A stretch of 64,000 nt of DNA from CAXQZM01 sp965229645. Lineage in GTDB: Bacteria > Pseudomonadota > Alphaproteobacteria > UBA7985. The translations under genes and the position numbers were made by a program. The stretch is from assembly GCA_965229645.1 (NCBI GenBank), contig OZ245893.1, forward strand, positions 1,984,001 to 2,048,000, read 5' to 3'. This document shows, piece after piece, positions 46,461-55,129 of this stretch. Position 1 is the stretch's first letter. Each line of letters opens with the position of its first letter. The notes under the pieces are model-generated. The model was not told where the DNA came from. It made no database searches and saw only the letters and a list, made by a program, of their open reading frames with translations.

Positions 46461-47570
46461 ATGTCTTCCCTTCGCCCCTGGCGTCGAATTGAGCGTCGCA
46501 AGACCCGCCAGATCAGCGTCGGGGCGGTGAAGGTCGGGGGCGACGCGCCCATCTCCGTTCAGTCCATGACCAATACCCCGACGCACGATGTGGCAGCGAC
46601 CCTGGCGCAGATTCGTGCGCTGGAGGCAGCGGGGGCCGACATGGTTCGGGTTTCCTGCCCTGACCCGGCCTCAACGCGGGCCTTGCCCGCGATCCTGGCG
46701 GAAACGGCGGTGCCCTTGGTCGCCGATATTCACTTCCACTACCACCGCGCGCTAGAAGCTGCCGATGCGGGCGTTCATTGCCTGCGCATCAACCCTGGAA
46801 ACATCGGCAGCCGCGACCGTGTGGCCGAAGTCGTCGCGGCGGCCAAGGCCAATGGCTGCGCCATTCGTATCGGCGTCAACGGCGGATCGCTGGAAAAACA
46901 CCTCTTGGAACAGTACGGCGAGCCGTGCCCCGAGGCGCTGGTGGACTCGGCCCTGGAGTCGATCCGATGTCTTGAGGACCTTGGCTTCGCCGAGATGAAA
47001 GTTTCGGTCAAGGCTTCCGATCTGTTCATGGCCGTTGCCGCCTACCACGGCCTAGCCGAGGTGGTGGACTATCCCCTGCACTTGGGCATCACCGAGGCGG
47101 GGCCCGCGCGCACGGGCACCGTCAAATCGGCTATCGGCCTTGGGGCCTTGTTGTGGGCAGGGATCGGCGATACGATCCGAGTGTCCCTCTCCGCCGACCC
47201 TGTGGAGGAAATCCGCGTGGGCTTTGACTTGCTCAAGTCGCTCGGCCTGCGCCATAAGGGCGTAAACATCATTTCCTGTCCCTCGTGCGCGCGCCAGCAG
47301 TTTCCCGTGATCGATATGGTCACGGCGCTGGAGGCCCGCGTCGCCCATATCACCACGCCCATGGACGTGTCCCTCATCGGGTGCGTCGTCAACGGCGTTG
47401 GCGAGGCCAAGGAAACCCATATCGGGCTTACGGGCGGGGGCAACGGCACCCACCTGCTCTACGTCGGCGGCATGCCGTCGGAAAAAACCAACACCGCGTC
47501 CATGATCGACCGTATGGTCGAACTGATCGAACAAGAGGCGGTGGCGCTGAGCGCGCGGTCAAACCCTTAG
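46461..47570 (+). CDS. ispG: 4-hydroxy-3-methylbut-2-enyl diphosphate synthase
   Basis: A 369-residue iron-sulfur enzyme of the MEP isoprenoid pathway, acting before IspH. Seen: ISVQSMTNTPTHDV (early TIM-barrel motif), HCLRINPGNIG, the cysteine pair NIISCPSCARQQF (about 270-282) and GCVVNGVGEAKE (about 306-317) with the third cysteine and a glutamate. The length is normal for the short bacterial form. It stands alone here, flanked by IS and repeat remnants. In many relatives it is directly followed by hisS, which is at 12 kb on the other strand. Confidence 0.95.
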   Translation: MSSLRPWRRIERRKTRQISVGAVKVGGDAPISVQSMTNTPTHDVAATLAQIRALEAAGADMVRVSCPDPASTRALPAILAETAVPLVADIHFHYHRALEAADAGVHCLRINPGNIGSRDRVAEVVAAAKANGCAIRIGVNGGSLEKHLLEQYGEPCPEALVDSALESIRCLEDLGFAEMKVSVKASDLFMAVAAYHGLAEVVDYPLHLGITEAGPARTGTVKSAIGLGALLWAGIGDTIRVSLSADPVEEIRVGFDLLKSLGLRHKGVNIISCPSCARQQFPVIDMVTALEARVAHITTPMDVSLIGCVVNGVGEAKETHIGLTGGGNGTHLLYVGGMPSEKTNTASMIDRMVELIEQEAVALSARSNP

Positions 47571-47717
47571 CTTTGGGGCGCAAGAACTGACTGCTCGCAG
47601 GATCAGGCGGCGGCGGCAAAGCTATGGCCACCGCCTTTACTCTCATCGAAACCGCCACGCTCAACGAGATTGATCCCCGAGTATGGTTCGCTTGGGTCTT
47701 TGTTCGCATCGCGAATC

Positions 47718-47914
47718 ATACCAACGGCGAAAAAAGTTGACACTTTTTTAGCCGTTTTATGTCTCACGGCAGAAACGCTTCGCGTTTCGCCTCCGACGGG
47801 GCCTTCGCTTATACCCCGAGGCGCGTGTCCGCTATTCTCGGGGCCGCTACGGGGGCCGCAGTCGCGGCCCTTATACCAGCGAACATAAGAGTCATTTTCA
47901 ACCGCCGCTGGTAT
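47718..47914 (-). repeat. Composite palindromic repeat, full 197 bp copy, minus orientation
   Basis: In reverse: P1, gggccgcgactgcggccc, ccccgag/ctcgggg, gaaacgc/gcgtttc, A/T hairpin. The ends, ataccaacgg and ccgctggtat, are inverted. The bases atcat occur on both outer sides and could be a target-site duplication. This is the cleanest copy for defining the unit. It lies between ispG and the IS630 remnant. The intervening 47571-47717 has a 38-codon minus frame (MIRDANKDPSEPYSG onward) of doubtful status. Confidence 0.88.
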
Positions 47915-47915
47915 C

Positions 47916-48795
47916 ATATGGTCTAGGCGTTTTATTTTGATTCGAAATTTTGTCGGATAATTTGTTCTAAGCTCTGATAGGTTGTTCGAATTGCGTCCTT
48001 TATGTTTGCCCAGGTATGTTCGATGGGGTTGAGGTCTGGAGAGTACGGGGGAAGATATTCTAGTGTATGTCCGGCCCCATGTATTGCTTCTTGAATGTCA
48101 GTTCTTTTGTGGAAGGAGGCATTGTCCATAATAATAACTGCCTTGTGGGGTAGAACAGGCAATAGATCTTCAACAATCCATCAGTAAAAAATATCACTAT
48201 TGATGTTGCAATCGCATAGCCAACAGGAGATCAGTACTTCATTCAAGATTGCTCCAATTGCATTGGTTCTCTTTCTGGGATTCCAATTATGGACGCCGTA
48301 ACACCGTTCACCGCGAACTGAATAGCCATGTGTGCGCGGCATATCATGGGCAAAACCCGCTTCATCAATATAAATCAGGGGACGGCCTTCGCTCTTATAG
48401 ACCTCGATCTTGCTCTGAAATGCAGCACGCTTTGCGGCGTCTGCTGAGGGATGATGTAGAGTTTTTTTATAGCTGACGTTCATGCTTCATTGCATCACAT
48501 ATGCCACGGGCACTTGCGTCAAGGCGCTCAGCTCGTTCACGATGATAGGTGTCAGGAAAATCACGGATATCGCGAGCCAATCGATGAAGATCTATCTTTA
48601 ACCATGGACGCTTCTTAGTTCTCATGGGATCACTACGTTTGGACCAGCGCACTAAGGAGCTATTTCTACTCGAAAGCGTTCCGAGGCTTGTGCAAACGTC
48701 AAACCTTCTTTCTCTTTGATGGACAAAACATGAAGACGAAATTCTAGGGGATAAGTCATATCTAAATATAATCAATTTATAACGCCTTGTCTATA
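47916..48795 (-). mobile_element. IS630-family element, inactive
   Basis: Terminal inverted repeats of about 26 bp can be aligned: atatggtctaggcgtt at the left end and, in reverse, atatagacaaggcgtt at the right, about 21 of 26 matching, with TA at each edge as expected for IS630. The single gene inside is broken (see the pseudogene entry). The left end nearly touches the composite repeat. The right end lies 28 bp from the cobT stop. Confidence 0.78.
47932..48759 (-). pseudogene. IS630-family transposase with frameshifts and a nonsense codon
   Basis: The frame begins MTYPLEFRLHVLSIKEKEG (helix-turn-helix), is shifted near 48660, continues as LVRWSKRSDPMRTKKRP, is shifted again near 48485, and continues as NVSYKKTLHHPSADA with YIDEAGFAHDMPRTHGYS (catalytic Asp-Glu region). 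A TGA at 48181-48183 then interrupts it before the final DNASFHKR and LPPYSPDLNPIEHTW (last catalytic Glu). Three lesions make programmed frameshifting an unlikely explanation. Confidence 0.88.
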
Positions 48796-48823
48796 TAAGA
48801 TCATCCATCGATGAACCACCCTG

Positions 48824-49855
48824 TCAGGCGTCGGTTTTCCCCGCAACTTGGGCTTCCTCGAACGTCGCCATGCCGAGATGGCAGGCGAGGGCGGACCTGA
48901 GCAGCGAGATGGCGAGCGTCGCGGCTGAGCCTTCGCCCAGACGCATCCCCAAGTTGAGCAAGGGAGCCTTGCCCAAAGCCGCGCACAATTTGGCGTGACC
49001 TGGTTCGGCCGACTGATGCGCCACAAGGCAGTGGTCGAGCAGGCGCGCGTCCAGGGCGTGTAGGCAGGCGGCGGCTGCGGTGCAGATGAAGCCGTCGAGG
49101 ATCACGGGCACCTTGGCGAGGCGCGCGGCCACAATACTGCCGCAAATCGCCGCCAGCTCCAGGCCACCAACGCAGCGCAGCGTTTCCAACCCGTCGGTCA
49201 TGGACGCCGCATTGGTTTCGACCGCTTGGCGCACGATCTGGGCCTTGTGGCTTAGGGCCTCCCCTGCCACGCCCGTCCCAGGCCCCGTCCATTCCTCCGC
49301 TGCGCCGTCGAATAGAGCCAGGCAGATCGCGGCGGCGGCGGTGGTATTGCCGATGCCCATCTCCCCCAGCGCTAAGATGTCGATGCCTGGTTCCACCGCC
49401 ATCATGCCGAAGGCGAGCGCCTCGGTGACGCGCTGATCGTCCATGGCGGGCCCTTGGCTCATGTCGGCGGTTGGATGGTCCAAGTCGAGTTCATAGACAT
49501 TCAGATCGCCGTCGATTTGCCCGACCAACTGGTTCACGCAGGCCCCGCCGTGGCGAAAATTGGCGACCATCTGGGCGGTGACGGCCTGGGGAAAGGCCGA
49601 CACCCCTTGGGCGCAGACGCCGTGGTTGCCCGCGAATACGGCGGTACGGGGATGGTCCAGGCGCGGCGTCGCGGTCCCTTGCCAGCGCGCCAACCACTGC
49701 GTCATCTCCTCGAGCCTGCCTAGCGAGCCTTGGGGTTTGGTCAGCTGCTGCTCCCGCGCGGCGACGGCGGCAACTGCCGCGTCATCGCCCGCGGGCAAGT
49801 GGCGCAGGAGGTCACGAATTTCGTCGAGCGATGCGGGCATTTTGGCGTCGGTCAT
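48824..49855 (-). CDS. cobT: Nicotinate-nucleotide--dimethylbenzimidazole phosphoribosyltransferase
   Basis: 343 residues from the ATG at 49855. Makes alpha-ribazole phosphate from nicotinate mononucleotide and the lower-ligand base in B12 synthesis. Seen: GSLGRLEEMTQWLARWQG, VFAGNHGVCAQGVSAFP, the conserved GEMGIGNTTAAAAI (about 160-174), LDGFICTAAAA, and the C-terminal LNLGMRLGEGSAA with the catalytic glutamate region. Divergent from cobS with only 39 bp between starts. Its 5' quarter lies in the duplicated block, and the other copy of the gene is truncated. Confidence 0.94.
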   Translation of the reverse strand: MTDAKMPASLDEIRDLLRHLPAGDDAAVAAVAAREQQLTKPQGSLGRLEEMTQWLARWQGTATPRLDHPRTAVFAGNHGVCAQGVSAFPQAVTAQMVANFRHGGACVNQLVGQIDGDLNVYELDLDHPTADMSQGPAMDDQRVTEALAFGMMAVEPGIDILALGEMGIGNTTAAAAICLALFDGAAEEWTGPGTGVAGEALSHKAQIVRQAVETNAASMTDGLETLRCVGGLELAAICGSIVAARLAKVPVILDGFICTAAAACLHALDARLLDHCLVAHQSAEPGHAKLCAALGKAPLLNLGMRLGEGSAATLAISLLRSALACHLGMATFEEAQVAGKTDA

Positions 49856-49894
49856 GCCCTGGCCTTTCCTGGATTGGGTGCCTAAAGGCAAGGC

Positions 49895-50659
49895 ATGAAC
49901 GCCCTCCGTGCGGCCACCCGCGACATCCTGCTGGTCTGGACCTTTTTCACCCGCGTCCCGACGCCGCCCTTTGAGGCGGCGCGTCCGCTTGCCCAAGCGC
50001 TCTGGGCGCTTCCGCTGGTGGCGCTAGCTTTGGCGGGCGTGCAAATGGGGGTGTTTTTGGGTCTCAAGACCCTTGTGGGCGGCGCTTCCTACGCGGACTT
50101 CGTGCTGGCCTGGGGGCTCGCCGTCACGCCGCTGATCGCCACGGGCGCGCTGCATTGGGATGGGCTGGCGGATTTGGCCGACGGGCTCGGGGTGGGTCCA
50201 GATCGGCGCCTCGAGGTCATGCGCGACCCGCGCATGGGGGCCTTCGGCGTCTTGGCGCTCGTGTCTCTATTCATCGGGCACGTTCTGTTGCTTGCGGCCC
50301 TGATCGCCCGCGACGACCAACTCCGTCTTTTCCTGACCCTCGCGGGCGTTTCGCTCGTGTCGCGGCAAACCATGGCGCTCCTCTGGGCGACGAGCCGACC
50401 CGCAGACCCGCACAGTAAGACCGCCCAGGGCACGCCCGCCCTCGGCCCCACCGCGGGTCTTTGGGGCGCGAGCCTTGCCGTGCTAATTGTGAGCGGGTTG
50501 GTGTCGTTTTACCTTGTGGGTCTCTATTTCGCCCTGGTGGCCCTGTGGCATCTGGGCTTGCAGCGTTGGCTGCCAGGGGCCTCTGGCGATAGCCTGGGGG
50601 CAACCCAAGTCATGGCCGAAACCTTATTGCTGTTGCTCATCGTCGCCGCGCATGTCTGA
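49895..50659 (+). CDS. cobS: Adenosylcobinamide-GDP ribazoletransferase (cobalamin synthase), copy 2
   Basis: 254 residues, same length and motifs as the copy at 14374-15138 (LHWDGLADLADGLG; RRLEVMRDPRMGAFG). A polytopic membrane enzyme for the last assembly step of the B12 nucleotide loop. It is divergent from the intact cobT, and its end overlaps the phosphatase start by eight bases. With cobT and the phosphatase it forms a compact lower-ligand attachment module. No cobalamin riboswitch fits into the 39 bp cobT-cobS gap. Confidence 0.93.
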   Translation: MNALRAATRDILLVWTFFTRVPTPPFEAARPLAQALWALPLVALALAGVQMGVFLGLKTLVGGASYADFVLAWGLAVTPLIATGALHWDGLADLADGLGVGPDRRLEVMRDPRMGAFGVLALVSLFIGHVLLLAALIARDDQLRLFLTLAGVSLVSRQTMALLWATSRPADPHSKTAQGTPALGPTAGLWGASLAVLIVSGLVSFYLVGLYFALVALWHLGLQRWLPGASGDSLGATQVMAETLLLLLIVAAHV

Positions 50660-51335
50660 TCCATCCGCGCAACCGCCACAAGGGCAACCTGTCAAAACCG
50701 TGTGGTGGTTAGTGCGCCACGGCCCTGTCATCAATCCCGCGAACCTAATCTACGGGGCAACAGACCCCGATATCAACACCCAGGATCGCAGCATCTACGA
50801 GCCGCTCGCCAAGGTCTTGCCGCGCGACGGGATTTACTTGACTTCACGGCGCGGGCGAACGGTGAAGACCTTGCAAACCCTAGCAGCGATCGGAGGCTTT
50901 GCCATGCCCGCCTACGAACCGCTCAGCGACTTCGACGAACAATCCTTCGGCGATTGGGAGGGGCAGACGTGGGACGCCCTGTTTCAGACTGGCACCTCGC
51001 ATCGTTTCTGGCGCGCGCCCGCTAAAACGCGCCCACCAGGAGGGGAATCATTCGAGGATGTGATGCGGCGGGTCACCGACGGGCTTCGGCTCCAAACCGT
51101 ACGCCATGCAGGGAAAACTCTGGTCCTGATCACCCACGGCGGGACGATCCGCGCGGCCTTGGCCCATGCCCTCGGCCTCGATGGAGAGTCGGCCTTGCGG
51201 TTTTCTATCGACCCCTGCGCGCTTACCCGCTTAACGCACTGGCGCTTGAACGAGGACGAGGAGACGTGGCAAATCGACCAAGTCAATCTGGGCCCACAAT
51301 GGATGAGCGGCGGGCTTCCTGGTCAGGCAATCTGA
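50652..51335 (+). CDS. Histidine phosphatase (CobC-like), copy 2
   Basis: 227 residues with RHG at 22-24 and LITHGGTIRAALAHALGLDG near the C-terminus. Same assignment as the paralogue at 13698-14381: likely alpha-ribazole phosphate or cobalamin phosphate phosphatase by context. It is translationally coupled to cobS (eight-base overlap) and convergent with putA, whose stop is only a few bases away. General histidine phosphatases look alike, so substrate assignment rests on the neighbours. Confidence 0.82.
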   Translation: MSDPSAQPPQGQPVKTVWWLVRHGPVINPANLIYGATDPDINTQDRSIYEPLAKVLPRDGIYLTSRRGRTVKTLQTLAAIGGFAMPAYEPLSDFDEQSFGDWEGQTWDALFQTGTSHRFWRAPAKTRPPGGESFEDVMRRVTDGLRLQTVRHAGKTLVLITHGGTIRAALAHALGLDGESALRFSIDPCALTRLTHWRLNEDEETWQIDQVNLGPQWMSGGLPGQAI

Positions 51336-51339
51336 CTTC

Positions 51340-54300
51340 TCAACCCAAATTGACTTTCTGGGAAATTTGACCTGGCTTGCTGCTCTCGCTGCCTGCCAGC
51401 AGGGCGGTGTTGCCGCCTGCGGCGGTGGTATCGACGCACAAGTGCCGCTCTTGCAGGACATGGGCGCGGTCGGGAACATCGGTGATCAGCGGCACAATTG
51501 GGCCCGCGCGCTGGGCCAGGGCTTGGGCATAGGCGCGGGCACGGGTCGCGTCTCCCCACCAAATGACGCCAGCGAGGGCTGGGGCCAGGCTTAAGTCCGC
51601 GGCGGGCAGGGTTCCCTGCGCGGCGATCGCTACGCCCCCGAAGCGCTCAACCGCGGCTTTTTGTTGCTGGACGGCCTCTTGGCTAGGGCCCAAGCACAGG
51701 AGCGGCGGGCGCGGCAGGGTGGTCAACTGGTTCAACTCCCCCGTTGGGCCAGGCAAGTGCGTGATCGAGACGGGCCGCGAAGGCGTGTCGGGAGGGGTAT
51801 CTTGGGCGGCCAAATCGGCGGGGTTTGCAAAGTCTCCCGTGACCTTAGGGGCCTTGGTGACCGTGAATCGGGGCAAATACAGCGGCCCGCCTGCTTTGGG
51901 GCCCGTACCCGAAAGACCCTCGCCGCCAAAAGGTTGACTGCCGACAATAGCGCCGATTTGGTTGCGGTTGACGTAGATGTTTCCCGCCCGAATTTGATCG
52001 CTGAGGGTTTGAACCCGCCGTTCGATGCGGGAGTGAACGCCAAACGTCAGGCCGTAACCCGTCGCATTGATGGCCGCGACCACCTGATCCAACTCCTGGG
52101 CTTCAAACGTCGCCCAATGCAGAACGGGCCCGAAAATTTCTTGCTTCAAGTCGCCGATACTTTGAACCGCAATCAGGCTGGGCCCGACGAAGGTGCCGCA
52201 GGCGGGCCGGTCAAGACGATGCAGCAGGCGACCCTCCTGCCGGGCCGCCGCCACATAGGTTTCGATCTGGTCGCGGGCCTGGGCGCTGATCACGGGGCCG
52301 ATGTCGGTTGCGAGGTCTTGCGGATCGCCCAGGGTGAGTTCGTCCATGGCCCCTTTCAACATGGTGAGGAAACCTGCCGCGATGTCGGCCTGCACATAGA
52401 GGCATCGCAGGGCCGAACAGCGCTGCCCCGCTGATTGGAACGCGGAGGTCAGAATGTCGCGTACCGCCTGCTCGGGCAGGGCGGTGGAATCGACAATCAT
52501 GGCATTGAGTCCCCCCGTTTCGGCGATCAAGGGGGTCCCAGAGGCACCGTGTTGCGCGAGGGTGCGTTGAATGGTTTTCGCAGTGTGCGTGGAACCCGTG
52601 AACGCGACGCCCGCCACCCTGGGGTCGGCGGTGAGTGCCCGCCCGACCGTTCCCCCCTCGCCAGGCAGGAACTGCAAGGCCGTGGCGGGAACGCCCGCGC
52701 GAAGGAGGTGCCGCACGGCCCAGTCGGCAATGGCGGGGGTTGCTTCCGCTGGTTTGGCGAGCGCGGCGTTCCCGGCGGCCAGGGCCGCTGCGACCTGGCC
52801 CGTAAAGATGGCAAGGGGGAAGTTCCAAGGCGAAATGCAGGTGAAAATGCCGCGCGCGGGGGCCGTGAGATGGGCTGCCTCGGCAGCATAGTAGCGCAGG
52901 AAGTCCACCGCCTCGCGCAGCTCCGCCACCGCGTCGGGCAGGGTTTTTCCCGCTTCCCTCGCCAGCAAGGCAAAGGCGCGTCCAAAATCAGCCTCGTAAA
53001 AGTCTGCCGCCTGGTTCAGAATTCTGGCGCGGGTTTCGGGTGTCGCGGACCAGGGCTTGGCCGCGGCGAAGGCGTTGGCGACGTCGTTGGGATTGGCGAA
53101 CGTCACATGGCCTAGGCGCGTGCCGTCGGCGGGGTTGAGTAAGTCCTGTCGCCTCGTCCCCTGGGGCGGGGTTGCCATGATCGCCTGCACTTTGATCGGG
53201 TCGGGCGGGGGCAACTGGTCGTGAATACGGCGCAAATTGGTGCTATCAGAGAGGTCAAATCCCTTCGAGTTCTGGCGCGCGGGGGCGTAGATCTGGGGAC
53301 CTTTGGCAAAAGCGAGGGGCTGGGCGCTTTGTTCCGCTGCCAAGGTTTCAAACGGGCAGGGCGCGACCCTAGAGGCGGGCACACTTGCGTCGATCAATCG
53401 ATGCACGAAGGAGGAGTTGGCGCCGTTTTCCAGCAAGCGGCGGACCAAATAGGCCAAGAGGTCGCGATGGGCGCCGACGGGCGCGTAGATACGGCAGGCG
53501 GTCTTGTCGCGCGCCTTGACCAGATCGTGCAGGGCTTCGCCCATGCCGTGCAGGCGCTGAAATTCAAACTGGTCCCAGTCGCGGGCCATATGGAGGATGG
53601 CGCTGAGCGTATGGGCGTTGTGGGTCGCAAACTGAGGATAGAGCCAATCGCTCATCTCCAGCAACGTCCGCGCCTGGGCCAGGTAGCTGATATCGGTGGC
53701 AGCCTTGCGGGTAAAAACAGGAAAGTCCGTCAAGCCTTGGGTTTGGGCATGCTTGATTTCCGTATCCCAATAGGCGCCCTTGACCAGCCGCACCATAAGC
53801 CGCCGTCGATGCTGCTTGGCCAGGGCGTAGAGGCCGTGGATCACGTCCCCCGCCCGACGACCATAGGCCTGCACCACGACACCAAGCCCGTGCCAAGGCG
53901 GCAGCGCGGGATCGGCCATCACGCGGTCGATGACGGCCATGGACAGGGCCAGGCGATCGGCTTCCTCAGCGTCGATATTGACCCCCATGTTGGCAGCGGC
54001 GGCTTGGCGCGCGAGCTTGGTTACCACGGGAACCAAGTCCCGCATAACTTGTTCGTACTTGGCGACCTCGTAGCGGGGATGCAGGGCCGAGAGCTTGATA
54101 GAGATGCCAGGATTGGCTCTGACCTGGTCGGCCGTGCAAGATTTGGCGAGGGTCGCAATGGCCGTGCTGTAGGCCTCAACGTAGCGCGCGGCATCGGCGG
54201 CTGTTACCGCCGCCTCGCCCAACATGTCGTAAGAAAAGGTAAAGCCCTGACGTTCCTTTGCGCGGGCCTGTTTCATAGCCGCCGTAATGGTTTCGCCCAA

Positions 54301-54804
54301 AACAAATTGCTGCCCCATGACCTTCATGGCACGCAAGGCGCCCGCGCGGATCAAGGGTTCGCCTAAGCGCTGGATCGCCCCCCGCAGGGTTCCGACGATG
54401 CCCGATTCAACATCGTCAAGGATTTTTCCCGACAAGAACAGCCCCCAAGTCGACGCGTTGACGAGGGAGGACGAAGAATGGCCCAAATGACGTGACCAGT
54501 CCGAAGGCGCGATCTTGTCCTCAATCAACGCGTCAAGGGTCAGGGCGTCGGGCGTTCGCAGCAGGGCTTCGGCAAGACACATGAGGGCAACGCCTTCTTG
54601 CGTTGACAGGCCGTATTCGGCCAGGAACGCGCCCATGAGGCCTGGCGTACTCTCCGCGCGCACGCGCGTGACCAGCATGGTCGTTTCGATCGCGATTTGA
54701 CGGCGGGAAGGTGGGCTCAAGTCTGCCTGGGCTGTCAACTTGGCGACTAAGTCGGCTTCGTCTTGCCGCTTGTTCAGATCGTAGGTCGGGCTCAAGTTGA
54801 TCAT
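51340..54804 (-). CDS. putA: Bifunctional proline dehydrogenase / L-glutamate gamma-semialdehyde dehydrogenase
   Basis: 1,154 residues from the ATG at 54804. Oxidises proline to glutamate in two steps at the inner membrane face. The FAD-dependent barrel (about 170-480) includes RLVKGAYWDTEIK (about 336). The NAD-dependent aldehyde dehydrogenase part (about 560-1040) has SPWNFPLAIFTGQ, TGSTHTAKTI, the IAETGGLNAMIVDS glutamate region and the catalytic cysteine in SAGQRCSALR (about 793). The N-terminus lacks the ribbon-helix-helix DNA-binding domain of E. coli PutA. The last codons and stop lie inside the duplicated block. The upstream open frame to 54960 is rejected. Confidence 0.95.
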   Translation of the reverse strand: MINLSPTYDLNKRQDEADLVAKLTAQADLSPPSRRQIAIETTMLVTRVRAESTPGLMGAFLAEYGLSTQEGVALMCLAEALLRTPDALTLDALIEDKIAPSDWSRHLGHSSSSLVNASTWGLFLSGKILDDVESGIVGTLRGAIQRLGEPLIRAGALRAMKVMGQQFVLGETITAAMKQARAKERQGFTFSYDMLGEAAVTAADAARYVEAYSTAIATLAKSCTADQVRANPGISIKLSALHPRYEVAKYEQVMRDLVPVVTKLARQAAAANMGVNIDAEEADRLALSMAVIDRVMADPALPPWHGLGVVVQAYGRRAGDVIHGLYALAKQHRRRLMVRLVKGAYWDTEIKHAQTQGLTDFPVFTRKAATDISYLAQARTLLEMSDWLYPQFATHNAHTLSAILHMARDWDQFEFQRLHGMGEALHDLVKARDKTACRIYAPVGAHRDLLAYLVRRLLENGANSSFVHRLIDASVPASRVAPCPFETLAAEQSAQPLAFAKGPQIYAPARQNSKGFDLSDSTNLRRIHDQLPPPDPIKVQAIMATPPQGTRRQDLLNPADGTRLGHVTFANPNDVANAFAAAKPWSATPETRARILNQAADFYEADFGRAFALLAREAGKTLPDAVAELREAVDFLRYYAAEAAHLTAPARGIFTCISPWNFPLAIFTGQVAAALAAGNAALAKPAEATPAIADWAVRHLLRAGVPATALQFLPGEGGTVGRALTADPRVAGVAFTGSTHTAKTIQRTLAQHGASGTPLIAETGGLNAMIVDSTALPEQAVRDILTSAFQSAGQRCSALRCLYVQADIAAGFLTMLKGAMDELTLGDPQDLATDIGPVISAQARDQIETYVAAARQEGRLLHRLDRPACGTFVGPSLIAVQSIGDLKQEIFGPVLHWATFEAQELDQVVAAINATGYGLTFGVHSRIERRVQTLSDQIRAGNIYVNRNQIGAIVGSQPFGGEGLSGTGPKAGGPLYLPRFTVTKAPKVTGDFANPADLAAQDTPPDTPSRPVSITHLPGPTGELNQLTTLPRPPLLCLGPSQEAVQQQKAAVERFGGVAIAAQGTLPAADLSLAPALAGVIWWGDATRARAYAQALAQRAGPIVPLITDVPDRAHVLQERHLCVDTTAAGGNTALLAGSESSKPGQISQKVNLG

Positions 54805-54886
54805 CTTGAACTTCCTATAGCTAGAGCCTCCTCGGGCATCAAACGAAAGGGACGCAAGGCAATTGCTTGAAAGATTAGACTGATGC

Positions 54887-54928
54887 CAGCGGCGACCCAG
54901 AATGCCTCTTATGTTTGCTGGTATTTCC
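54887..54928 (+). repeat. P1 palindromic module between putA and an EamA transporter
   Basis: atgccagcggcgacccagaa, then tgcctcttatgtttgctggt and at. It is a single module matching 19251-19292. The gene-free stretch 54805-55129 holds nothing else I recognise, apart from the divergent promoters expected for putA and the transporter. Confidence 0.75.
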
Positions 54929-55129
54929 CCGGGAAGGGTGCCGTCTGGACTTCTTGCCACCGATCAGTGCTGGATCCTGCGACTTGGGTTCGCACCAGGC
55001 AGCATTCATAAAAGGATGACTTGGAGAACTTCAATGCCTTAAATCCGTTTTTGCAAGACAGCGAAAATACGACTTGCCCTGGGTCGCGTCTAAATCAGTC
55101 GTCCGCTGCCACGCTGGCAAGAGGCGGTC

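Larger units (their letters stand above)
49610..51359. repeat. 1,750 bp duplicated block, copy 2 (probable parent copy)
   Basis: Inverted counterpart of 13674-15423. It includes the 5' end of the intact cobT, cobS, the phosphatase, and the last codons plus stop of putA (51340-51359). Because both flanking genes are complete here, this is more likely the source copy. No IS element or composite repeat lies at either edge of this copy. Confidence 0.93.

Noticed and set aside
47932..48759. Programmed frameshifting in the IS630 transposase
   Set aside because: Two separate frame breaks plus an in-frame TGA, without a slippery site at the breaks, indicate decay.
49856..49894. Cobalamin riboswitch sought between cobT and cobS
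   Set aside because: The gap is only 39 bp, far too short. None was seen upstream of the other copy either.
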